Shown here piece by piece: positions 18,197-25,639 of a DNA stretch of 63,338 nucleotides (positions are counted from its first letter, which is position 1; each line of letters starts with the position of its first letter). The notes beneath the pieces were generated by a model, which was not told the origin of the DNA, did not search any database, and saw only the letters and a list, made by a program, of their open reading frames with translations. Position numbers and translations under genes: made by a program. Source of the DNA: Pseudomonadota bacterium (GTDB taxonomy: Bacteria; Pseudomonadota; Gammaproteobacteria; Burkholderiales; Burkholderiaceae_C); contig JAUNTQ010000010.1 of NCBI GenBank assembly GCA_030538605.1, forward strand, positions 1 to 63,338, read 5' to 3'.

Positions 18197-20227
18197 ATGC
18201 CCAATCCCCTTCTCGACTTCTCCGACCTCCCCCTGTTTGACCAGGTGCGCCCTGAACACGTGGCCCCGGCCATCGACCAACTGCTGGCCGCATCCGAAGC
18301 CGCGCTCGAAGCCGCCGTGGCGCCCGACTTGCCCGCCGACTGGGCCACGCTCTCGCGCACGCTCGACGTGGCCACCGAAAAGCTGGGCCGCGCCTGGGGC
18401 ACCATCGGCCACCTCAACGCCGTCATGGACACGCCCGAGCTGCGCGCCGCCTACAACGCCGCGCTGCCCAAGGTCACCGAGTTCTGGACGCGCCTGGGCA
18501 GCGACGAGCGCCTGTACGCCAAATACAAGGCCATCGCCCCCGTCACGCTCAACGCCGAACAGCGCCAGGCGCACCAGAACGCGCTGCGCGGCTTCGTGCT
18601 GGGCGGTGCCGAGCTGCAAGGCGCGGCCAAGGATCGCTACGCCGCCATTCAGGAGCAGCAGGCCGAGTTGCAGCAGAAATTCAGCGAAAACGCCCTCGAC
18701 GCCACCGACGGCTACGCGCACTACGCCACCGAGGCCGAGCTGGACGGCGTGCCGCCCGACGTCAAAGCCGCCGCCCGCGCCGCCGCTGAAAGCGAAGGCC
18801 AACCCGGCTACAAGCTCACCCTCAAGCTGCCCAGCTACCTGCCCGTGATGCAGTTCGCGCACAGCAGCGCGCTGCGCCAGCGCCTGTACCGCGCCTACGT
18901 CACCCGCGCGTCCGACCAGGCCGAGGGCGATGGCATCAAGTTCGACAACGCGCCGCTGATGCAGGGCATCCTCGCGCTGCGCCAGGAAGAAGCGCAGTTG
19001 CTGGGCTACACCAACTTCGGCGAAGTCTCCGTCGTGCCCAAGATGGCCGAATCGCCCCAGCAAGTCGTCGATTTCCTGCGCCAGCTCGCCGCCAAGGCCA
19101 AGCCCTTTGCCGAGCGCGACGTGGCCGATCTGCGCGCCTTCGCCAAGACCGAATTGAAGCTGGCCGACCCGCAGCCCTGGGACTGGCCCTACCTCAGCGA
19201 AAAGCTGAAAGAAGCGCGCTACGCCTTCAGCGAGCAGGAGGTCAAGCAGTACTTCCAGGCCCCCAAGGTGCTGCAAGGGCTGTTCAAGATCGTCGAGACG
19301 CTGTTTGAAGTGGCCATCCGCAAGGACTCAGCGCCCGTATGGCACCCGTCCGTCGAGTTCTATCGCATCGAACGCGATGGAAAGCTCCTCGGCCAGTTCT
19401 ACCTCGACCCCGGCGCACGCAACGGCAAGCGCGGCGGCGCGTGGATGGACGACGTGCGCGCCCGCTGGCTGCGCCCCGACACGGGCCAGCTGCAAACGCC
19501 CGTCGCCCAACTGGTGTGCAACTTCGCCGAAGGCGTGGGTGGCAAGCCGCCCCTGCTCACGCACGACGACGTCATCACCCTGTTCCACGAATTCGGCCAC
19601 GGCCTGCACCACATGCTCACGCAGGTGAACGAGCACGACGTCTCGGGCATCAGCGGCGTCGAGTGGGACGCGGTCGAGCTGCCCAGCCAGTTCATGGAGA
19701 ACTTCTGCTGGGAATGGGACGTGCTCAAGCACATGACGGCCCACGTCGACACCGGCGAGCCGCTGCCCCGCGCCCTGTTCGACAAGATGCTGGCCGCCAA
19801 AAACTTCCAGGCCGGCATGCAGACCGTGCGCCAGATCGAATTTGCCCTGTTCGACATGCTGCTGCACACCGAGCACGACCCGGCCAAAGACTTCCAGCCC
19901 CTGCTGGACACCGTGCGGCAGGAAGTCGCCGTCATCCAGCCGCCACCGTTCTCGCGCACCGCGCAGACCTTCAGCCACATCTTTGCCGGCGGCTACGCGG
20001 CGGGCTATTACAGCTACAAGTGGGCCGAGGTGCTTTCCGCCGACGCCTATGCCGCATTCGAGGAAAGCGTCACGGAAAACGGCTTGCCCAGCGTGGAAAC
20101 CGGGCGAAAATACCGCCGCGAGATTCTGGAGGCGGGCGGCAGCCGCCCGGCGATGGAATCCTTCAAGGCCTTCCGCGGACGCGAACCCACGCTGGACGCA
20201 CTGCTGCGCCACCAGGGCATGGCCTGA
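18197..20227 (+). CDS. prlC: Oligopeptidase A, M3 metallopeptidase
   Basis: A cytosolic zinc endopeptidase that degrades oligopeptides and cleaved signal peptides. The 676-residue protein carries the M3 motif LFHEFGHGLHHM (H464, E465, H468) and the downstream Glu in a conserved ELPSQFMENF segment. The N-terminus MPNPLLDF, followed by LPLFDQVRPEHV, resembles E. coli PrlC, so I start at 18197 rather than at the upstream in-frame ATG (18158). Length matches the family (about 680). Confidence 0.93.
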   Translation: MPNPLLDFSDLPLFDQVRPEHVAPAIDQLLAASEAALEAAVAPDLPADWATLSRTLDVATEKLGRAWGTIGHLNAVMDTPELRAAYNAALPKVTEFWTRLGSDERLYAKYKAIAPVTLNAEQRQAHQNALRGFVLGGAELQGAAKDRYAAIQEQQAELQQKFSENALDATDGYAHYATEAELDGVPPDVKAAARAAAESEGQPGYKLTLKLPSYLPVMQFAHSSALRQRLYRAYVTRASDQAEGDGIKFDNAPLMQGILALRQEEAQLLGYTNFGEVSVVPKMAESPQQVVDFLRQLAAKAKPFAERDVADLRAFAKTELKLADPQPWDWPYLSEKLKEARYAFSEQEVKQYFQAPKVLQGLFKIVETLFEVAIRKDSAPVWHPSVEFYRIERDGKLLGQFYLDPGARNGKRGGAWMDDVRARWLRPDTGQLQTPVAQLVCNFAEGVGGKPPLLTHDDVITLFHEFGHGLHHMLTQVNEHDVSGISGVEWDAVELPSQFMENFCWEWDVLKHMTAHVDTGEPLPRALFDKMLAAKNFQAGMQTVRQIEFALFDMLLHTEHDPAKDFQPLLDTVRQEVAVIQPPPFSRTAQTFSHIFAGGYAAGYYSYKWAEVLSADAYAAFEESVTENGLPSVETGRKYRREILEAGGSRPAMESFKAFRGREPTLDALLRHQGMA

Positions 20228-20292
20228 CACACCGCCCTGCCGCCTTTCCCCTGGCCCGCACCACACCGCGCATCAAAGGAGTCATCGACGCC

Positions 20293-20925
20293 ATGCCACA
20301 AAGTTTGCTCACCCTCTCGCTCACCGCCGCCGCGCTGCTGGCCGCTGCCGCCACGCAGGCGCAGGTCTATCGTGTGGTCGGCCCCGACGGGCGCGTGACC
20401 TACTCCGACACGCCCCCGGCTGCCAGTGCGCGTGAAACGCCCGCACGCGCCGGCGTCAACGCCCCCGCAGGTGGCGCCGCGCTGCCCTACGCACTGGGCC
20501 AGACCGCGCAGCGCTACCCCGTCACGCTCTACACCGGCAACGACTGCGCGCCCTGCGCCTCGGGCCGCAACCTGCTCATCGGCCGCGGCATCCCCTTCAC
20601 CGAGCGCACCGTGAGCAGCGGCGCCGACATCGCCGCGATGCAGCGCCAGTTCGGCGACGCCAGCCTGCCCGCCCTCACCATCGGCGGGCAGCAGCTGAAG
20701 GGCTTTTCCGAAAGCGACTGGACGCAGTACCTGAGCGCCGCCGGCTACCCCGAGACCTCGGCCCTGCCCGGCAACTACCAGCGCCCCGCCCCCACCCCGC
20801 TCGTGGCCGCCCAGGCTCGCCCACCCGCGCCCGCAGCCGACGCGGCATCGGCCCCCGCCGAGCCAGCCGCGCCCAGCGTGGCGCCCGCCCGCACCACCAC
20901 CAACCCGGCCGGCATCCGGTTCTGA
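20293..20925 (+). CDS. Exported DUF4124-glutaredoxin domain protein
   Basis: The 210-residue protein has a signal peptide (1-22, ending ATQAQ), a DUF4124 segment (VYRVVGPDGRVTYSDTPP), a glutaredoxin-like domain (about 75-150) with the vicinal cysteines CAPC and a cis-Pro region LPALTIGG, and a Pro/Ala-rich tail. A periplasmic thiol-redox role is likely from the export signal and CxxC motif; partners are unknown. It follows prlC by 65 bp on the same strand and may be cotranscribed. I start at the ATG preceding the signal peptide. Confidence 0.8.
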   Translation: MPQSLLTLSLTAAALLAAAATQAQVYRVVGPDGRVTYSDTPPAASARETPARAGVNAPAGGAALPYALGQTAQRYPVTLYTGNDCAPCASGRNLLIGRGIPFTERTVSSGADIAAMQRQFGDASLPALTIGGQQLKGFSESDWTQYLSAAGYPETSALPGNYQRPAPTPLVAAQARPPAPAADAASAPAEPAAPSVAPARTTTNPAGIRF

Positions 20926-21038
20926 CCGCGCTCTCGGCAGCCGCCACTGCGTCCCTCGCAACCGGCAGCGTGCGCATCAACAGGCGCAGCACCGCTCTGA
21001 AACAGCACCCCCTTGTTGCGCACCGCGTCTGCCACACC

Positions 21039-21413
21039 ATGCCCACCCGCCCTGAAACGCTCGACTTTCTGCTCGACCAGTTGGGCCACGGCCTGCCTGG
21101 CCTGCGCACGCGACGCATGTTCGGCGAGTACTGCGTGTACGTGGACGACAAGCCCGTGGCCTTCGTGTGCGACGACCAGCTCTACGTCAAACCCACCGCC
21201 GCAGGCCAGGCGCTGCTGCCCGCGCCCGTGTGGGGGCGTTTTTACGACAAGGGCGGCCTGCACCTGCTGCTCACGCCTGACCACTGGGATGACCACGAGC
21301 TGCTGCGCGCCCTGCTCATGGCCACTGCCGACGCCCTGCCCCGGCCCCGGCCCAAGTCACCGCCCAAGCCCCGAAAGCCGCGCGCCAGGCCAGGCTCCCA
21401 GTTCGGGGCGTAA
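21039..21413 (+). CDS. TfoX N-terminal domain protein
   Basis: A 124-residue protein that matches the TfoX/Sxy N-terminal domain: LRTRRMFGEYCVYVDDKPVA, then FVCDDQLYVKPT and PVWGRFYDKGG. The C-terminal TfoX domain is absent, and a short basic Pro/Lys tail (PRPRPKSPPKPRKPRARPG) replaces it. Stand-alone TfoX-N proteins are common in Burkholderiales and of unknown role, so competence regulation should not be assumed. The start at 21039 is where homology begins. Confidence 0.8.
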   Translation: MPTRPETLDFLLDQLGHGLPGLRTRRMFGEYCVYVDDKPVAFVCDDQLYVKPTAAGQALLPAPVWGRFYDKGGLHLLLTPDHWDDHELLRALLMATADALPRPRPKSPPKPRKPRARPGSQFGA

Positions 21414-21481
21414 AGCCCGAATGGCCGGCGCAAACAGCTTTCTTTTTGCGCTCCTTCAAGAGCGTGAAAAGTGCGGCGCCA

Positions 21482-21877
21482 TCAAGCCCGCACAAACAGC
21501 GTCACCAGCGGCTCGTCGCCCACTTGCCGGCTGCAATGGCCATGGCGTGCGGCGTCAAACGTCTCGCCGGCAGGCAGGGTGTCGTTGGAGTAAAAGCCCT
21601 GACCGGGGCCGAAGCGGCGGGTGCTGCCGTCTTGCAGGCCGATCTCCATGCAGCCTTGCAGCACCAGCAGCCACTGCGGCGCGGTGGTGCAGTGAAAGTC
21701 GCTGCGAAAGCCGACAGGGCTTTGCCGAAACTGCACGCCGCCCGAGGGCATGAGCGGCGACAGCCGCGCGGCGGGCGTGCCTTCAGTCAGCGCCATGGGC
21801 ACATCGCGAAAGCGTGCGCGGCCATCGGCATCGGTATGCAGCTCGGGCAGCTTCAAAGTGTCCATGGCTGGTGTCAA
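21482..21877 (-). CDS. Small cupin-domain protein
   Basis: A 131-residue single-domain cupin. The beta-barrel signatures are [20 protein letters not shown] (motif 1, lacking some usual His ligands) and [19 protein letters not shown]. Substrate unknown. Its start overlaps the stop of the VOC gene at 21874 by four bases, so the two are translationally coupled. The ATG at 21877 and another four codons later are both possible starts. Confidence 0.75.
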   Translation of the reverse strand: MTPAMDTLKLPELHTDADGRARFRDVPMALTEGTPAARLSPLMPSGGVQFRQSPVGFRSDFHCTTAPQWLLVLQGCMEIGLQDGSTRRFGPGQGFYSNDTLPAGETFDAARHGHCSRQVGDEPLVTLFVRA

Positions 21878-22359
21878 CGCACGTCGGCGACAGCGATGGT
21901 GGCAAACGCGGCAACCACCTCGGGCGGTGCCTGCACCAGCTCGATCAGCACGCCTTCACCTGCGATGGGGAATTCGTCATTCGCCTTGGGGTGCAAGAAG
22001 GTGATATCAAAACCCGCCGCGCCCTTGCGGATGCCGCCCGGCGCAAAGCGCACGCCCTGCGCGGTGAGCCACTCCACCGCCTGCGGCAAGTCGTCGATCC
22101 ACAGGCCGACGTGGTTGAGCGGGGTGGTGTGCACGGCGGGTTTTTTCTCGGGGTCCAGCGGCTGCATCAGATCGACCTCGACCTTGAAGGGGCCGGAGCC
22201 GATGGCGCAAATGTCTTCATCGACGTTTTCGCGCTCGCTCTTGAAGGTGCCGGTTTTCTCCAGCCCCAGCATGTCCACCCACAGCTTTTGCAGGCGCTTC
22301 TTGTCGGGGCCGCCGATGGCGATTTGCTGAATGCCTAGGACTTTGAAGGGGCGGGTCAT
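21874..22359 (-). CDS. VOC-superfamily protein, methylmalonyl-CoA epimerase candidate
   Basis: The 161-residue two-module vicinal-oxygen-chelate protein starts [17 protein letters not shown] and contains [31 protein letters not shown] and GVLIELVQ. The His of LNHVG and the Glu of LIEL are usual metal ligands; the first ligand position is Gln (QQIAIG). The order resembles methylmalonyl-CoA epimerase (HHIAF, FLHP, LIEL), and the window otherwise has the whole propionyl-CoA to succinyl-CoA route, so this is a candidate for the missing epimerase. Lactoylglutathione lyase-like annotation is the alternative. Confidence 0.7.
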   Translation of the reverse strand: MTRPFKVLGIQQIAIGGPDKKRLQKLWVDMLGLEKTGTFKSERENVDEDICAIGSGPFKVEVDLMQPLDPEKKPAVHTTPLNHVGLWIDDLPQAVEWLTAQGVRFAPGGIRKGAAGFDITFLHPKANDEFPIAGEGVLIELVQAPPEVVAAFATIAVADVR

Positions 22360-22390
22360 GGGGTGCTCCGGTTGAGGTTGAAGGGCTTTT

Positions 22391-22490
22391 TTTGAACGCA
22401 AAGGGCGCAAAATTTGCGCAAAACACGCTAAAGAAAATGCTGTTTTGTTTTGCGGCTTTTGCGCGACTTCTGCGCTTTTTGCGTTCAAAG
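22391..22490. repeat. Inverted repeat of TTTGAACGCAAA type, copy T3
   Basis: Left arm TTTTGAACGCAAAGGGCGCA and right arm TTCTGCGCTTTTTGCGTTCA-AA are complementary with interruptions. It lies between pncA and the VOC gene, both on the minus strand. Its right arm contains the TGA stop of pncA, so the repeat supplies the end of that gene and probably a terminator. Confidence 0.7.
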
Positions 22491-23132
22491 GTTTTTCAGG
22501 GTTTCAAAAAGCGCAGCCGACTGGATGCGCGCCACGCCAGCCGCCTGCATGTCGGCCCAGGCCTTGGCCAGCGAGCCGTTCAGGTCGATGGCGCGGCAGG
22601 CGTCTTCGATCAGCATGGCTTCAAAGCCCGCCGCGCGTGCGTCCAGCGCGCTCCAGGCCACGCAGTAGTCGGTGGCCAGGCCGCACAGATGCAGCCGGGT
22701 GATGCCGCGCGCGTGCAGGTAGGCGGCCAGACCCGTGGTGGTGCGGCGGTCGGCCTCCATGAAGGCGGAGTAGCTGTCCACGTCGCGGTGAAAGCCTTTG
22801 CGGATGACGAGTTGCGCGTGGGGCGCGTGCAGGCCGTCGTGCAGCGCGGCGTCGTGCGTGCCTTGTACGCAGTGGGTGGGCCACAGCACCTGCTCGCCAT
22901 AGGGCAGCGCAATGGTGTCGAACGGTGCGCGGCCCGGGTGGTTGGCGGCAAACGAGATGTGGTCTGCCGGGTGCCAGTCTTGCGTAAGCACCACGTTGGC
23001 GAACAGGGGCGCGATGCGGTTGATGACGGGCACGATGGCGTCGCCATCGGCCACGGGCAGGCCGCCGCCGGGCATGAAGCCGTTTTGCGCGTCGATGATG
23101 AGCAAGGCGGTGGTGGAATCAAAAGCGGTCAT
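22485..23132 (-). CDS. pncA: Nicotinamidase
   Basis: It hydrolyses nicotinamide to nicotinate in NAD salvage, and in mycobacteria the same enzyme activates pyrazinamide. The 215-residue isochorismatase-fold protein has the catalytic triad D14 (LIIDAQNGF), K112 (IRKGFH) and C157 (LATDYCV), and the metal ligands D52, H54 and H58 ([11 protein letters not shown]). Length matches E. coli PncA (213). The stop codon lies inside a dispersed repeat arm. Confidence 0.93.
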   Translation of the reverse strand: MTAFDSTTALLIIDAQNGFMPGGGLPVADGDAIVPVINRIAPLFANVVLTQDWHPADHISFAANHPGRAPFDTIALPYGEQVLWPTHCVQGTHDAALHDGLHAPHAQLVIRKGFHRDVDSYSAFMEADRRTTTGLAAYLHARGITRLHLCGLATDYCVAWSALDARAAGFEAMLIEDACRAIDLNGSLAKAWADMQAAGVARIQSAALFETLKNL

Positions 23133-23204
23133 GAGGGTGAATGCGGGCGGTGGGGGTAATGCTGGATTGTCGGGTGACGGGCTTCGGGAGACCGTGCGTG
23201 CCGC

Positions 23205-24320
23205 TCATGCCATGCGCCGCACGGCAGGCAACACGCCTTGCTGAATCAGCGTCAGGCCCTGGCCGCGCGCGGCGCTTTCGGGGGTGCGGCGCGCGGTGAC
23301 GGCGACGACGAGCGCCAGCGCCGGATCCACATACAGCCACTGCCCGCCGTAGCCGTTGGCCATGAAGGCGCTGCGCCCCTGGCCCGGGCGCGCGCTGCCG
23401 ATCCACCACAGATAGCCGTAGGGCCGGCCCAGCGGGTAGCCGCCCGCGTTTTGCCGCTGCGTGGCGGCCAGGGTGTAGCCATGCGGCAGCAGCGGCTGGC
23501 CCTGCCAACGGCCTTCGGCCAGCACCAGCTCGCCCACGCGGGCCATGCCGCGCGCAGTGAGCGACAGGCCCAACGCGCCCAGCGCATGCCCTTGCGCGCC
23601 GGTGCGCCAGCTGAAGTCGTGTATGCCCAGCGGGGTGAACAAGCGCTGGCGTGCGTAGGCGGCGAGCGATTCACGGAGCACGTTGGTCAGCGCCAATGCC
23701 AGCAGATTGGCCGCGCCGTTGTCGTAGGCAAAGCGTGCGCCGGGCGCGGCCACGAAGGGGCGGCGGGCGATCTGCGCCAGGTCGTCGTCGCGGTCGCGCC
23801 GGGCGGTCTGGTCACCGGGCCAGCCAGCCGTCATGCCCAGCAGGTGCGCAAAGCGCAGGCGCTGCACGCGCGCATCGGCCCCCACGCGCAGCAGCGCAGG
23901 CAGGCGCGCGGCCACCAGCTCCTGCGGGCCGCGCAGCGCGCCATCGGCCACGGCCTGGCCAAACAGCAGCGCCACCACGCTTTTGGTGACGGACTGCGTG
24001 TCTTGCAACGTGTGGGCAGTGATGCCCGCGCGGTAGTGCTCGAACGCCAGATGCCCCCGGTGCAGCACCACGGCGCTTTGCACATCGGGCAGATCGGTGG
24101 CGATGCGCGCGGCCAGCGGGCCCAGCGCGCGCCTGTGTTGCGCGGCCAGCGATGCAGGCACCGCGGGCCATTCGGGCAGAACCGTGGCCGCAGCGGGCGG
24201 CGCACGCAGCGCCCAGGCCGCGCCCGGCGTCAACGCAGCAGCCACCAGCGCCAACGCGCCCTGCCCTGCTTGGCGGCGGTTGAGGCTGGGCTGTGGTGAC
24301 GACGTAAGCGGCGAGTTCAT
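23205..24320 (-). CDS. Exported serine hydrolase, beta-lactamase (class C)/nylon-dimer hydrolase type
   Basis: The 371-residue protein has a possible Tat-type signal (NRRQAGQGALALVAAALTPG, then AAWA), the S-x-x-K active site (QSVTKSVV, S110 and K113), the Y-x-N motif (FAYDNGAANLL) and a later GYGGQWLYVD that may stand for the third motif. Such enzymes cleave amides or esters outside the cytoplasm; the substrate cannot be told. I use the ATG at 24320 because the signal begins there; upstream codons to 24434 lack homology. Confidence 0.8.
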   Translation of the reverse strand: MNSPLTSSPQPSLNRRQAGQGALALVAAALTPGAAWALRAPPAAATVLPEWPAVPASLAAQHRRALGPLAARIATDLPDVQSAVVLHRGHLAFEHYRAGITAHTLQDTQSVTKSVVALLFGQAVADGALRGPQELVAARLPALLRVGADARVQRLRFAHLLGMTAGWPGDQTARRDRDDDLAQIARRPFVAAPGARFAYDNGAANLLALALTNVLRESLAAYARQRLFTPLGIHDFSWRTGAQGHALGALGLSLTARGMARVGELVLAEGRWQGQPLLPHGYTLAATQRQNAGGYPLGRPYGYLWWIGSARPGQGRSAFMANGYGGQWLYVDPALALVVAVTARRTPESAARGQGLTLIQQGVLPAVRRMA

Positions 24321-24447
24321 GCGCGCAATGGAGGGTGGAAAAGAAGGGGGCGCATGGAGATGCATCCGCCAGCGCGGGGCCATGGAGCGGCGGGGCGACA
24401 GGCCTGCAGCCACCTGCTCAAGACATGGCGACAATCAACATCATTTG

Positions 24448-24526
24448 ATAGCTGCTTGCGTACGTTTTTAAACGTTTTCAAATTGAAAAGCATAAAAAAT
24501 GGTGAAACACGTACGCAAAAAGCTAT
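24448..24526. repeat. Dispersed AGCTGCTTGCG palindrome, copy R2
   Basis: Left arm ATAGCTGCTTGCGTACGT and right arm ACGTACGCAAAAAGCTAT flank an AT-rich core, with a T-run following. It lies directly after the stop of the DUF167 gene (minus strand) and before the serine hydrolase, a terminator position. Confidence 0.85.
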
Positions 24527-24539
24527 GTTTTTTATATTC

Positions 24540-24833
24540 TCATTCTGCCATCCATTGCACCACCAGGGCCTGGGCCGCAGCGCATTCGGCGGCAGAGCCG
24601 AAATGCAGGCCCAACACCTTCTGCCGCCCTGCCGCGCCGTGCAGCAGCTCTATCTGTTTTTTCGGCAGGCCAAAGGCTTTCGCCGCCCAGTCGATCAGGG
24701 CCGCATTGGCCTTGCCATCCACCGGCGGCGCACCCAGCCGCACGCGCAGCGCGCCACCATGCGCGCCCGCCGCCTCGGTGCGCTTGGCACCGGGGGTGGC
24801 GTGGATGGGAAGTTTGAGCAGGTGGGTGGTCAC
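24540..24833 (-). CDS. DUF167 (YggU-like) protein
   Basis: A small 97-residue protein of the DUF167 family, recognised by the core HATPGAKRTEAAGAHGGALR, VRLGAPPVDGKANAALIDW and FGLPKKQIELLHGAAGRQK. Its function is unknown across bacteria. It follows the broken antitoxin gene on the same strand and is followed by palindrome R2. Length is normal for the family. Confidence 0.88.
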   Translation of the reverse strand: MTTHLLKLPIHATPGAKRTEAAGAHGGALRVRLGAPPVDGKANAALIDWAAKAFGLPKKQIELLHGAAGRQKVLGLHFGSAAECAAAQALVVQWMAE

Positions 24834-24854
24834 GGGAGTGGGGTTAGATCCGCT

Positions 24855-25080
24855 TCAGGTGACGTCGGGTGTCGTCCAGTCTTCGGGGTCGTTGGGTACA
24901 TGGGTGTCGATGCCCTCCAGCATCCCCCTCGCCGCTGACATGGGCTGCTGTGGCACCAACTCCATCCGATCACCTGCCACCCTGACATCCAACTTCTGGC
25001 CCGGTTGCAGCTTGAGTGCGCGGCGCACGTCCTTGGGGATGACGATCTGGAATCTGGGGGGAGATGGTGACGATGGACAT
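24855..25080 (-). pseudogene. AbrB/MazE-type antitoxin gene with a +1 frameshift
   Basis: From the ATG at 25078-25080 the reading MSIVTISP leaves frame inside a run of six C (plus-strand G-run around 25056-25061). With five C it would continue RFQIVIPKDVRRALKLQPGQ and then KLDVRVAGDRMELVPQ, a classic SpoVT/AbrB swapped-hairpin antitoxin of about 75 residues ending EDWTTPDVT. No toxin gene (PIN or MazF) is adjacent. Either a homopolymer mutation inactivated an orphan antitoxin or the base is a sequencing error; phase variation through the C-run is a third option. Confidence 0.75.
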
Positions 25081-25138
25081 GTCAATCTCGTGACGTAGGG
25101 TGTTCGATTTTCAGCAGGACGATGCCGCAAGCGGAATA

Positions 25139-25639
25139 TCAAGCGCGCAGTTCCACCTCGGCCTCGATCTCCACCGGAATGTCGAACGGCAGCTCGGCCA
25201 TGCCCACGGCGCTGCGGGCGTGTGGGGCGACGTCGGCGTCGAACACTTCCAGGATCAGCTCGGAGAAGCCATTGATGACCGCCGGGCACTGCGTGAAGCC
25301 GGGCGCGCAGTTGACCATGCCGAACACGCGGTTCCACGCCGCGATGCGGTCGAGCGTGCCGAGCGCGCGTTGCAGGCTGCCCAGCATCGCCAGGCCGGTG
25401 AGGCGCGCCGCTGCATGGCCTTGCGCCAGCGTCAGCTCGCGGCCCAGCTTGCCCAGCGGCTGCGCCAGGCTGCCATCGGCATTGAGCGGGCCGTGGCCCG
25501 AGACAAAGGCGCGCGCGCCGGTCACGCGCACAAAGGCAAAGGGCAGCACCACGCCGGGCGGCGGCTGGATGGCCTGCGGCAGCACGAGGCCGCGCGCGGC
25601 CAGGCGGCGCTCGACTTCGCCAACACGGGCGGCGTTCAT
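25139..25639 (-). CDS. RidA-family protein
   Basis: A 166-residue member of the RidA/YjgF-YER057c family, with the trimeric-barrel motifs RAFVSGHGPLNADGSL, NRVFGMVNCAPGFTQCPAVI and MAELPFDIPVEIEAEVEL. It belongs to the longer RidA subgroup seen near catabolic genes; archetypal RidA deaminates reactive enamines/imines, but the Arg used for that in RidA is not obvious here. Its ATG overlaps the pccA stop (25636-25639), so it is translationally coupled to pccA. Confidence 0.85.
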   Translation of the reverse strand: MNAARVGEVERRLAARGLVLPQAIQPPPGVVLPFAFVRVTGARAFVSGHGPLNADGSLAQPLGKLGRELTLAQGHAAARLTGLAMLGSLQRALGTLDRIAAWNRVFGMVNCAPGFTQCPAVINGFSELILEVFDADVAPHARSAVGMAELPFDIPVEIEAEVELRA

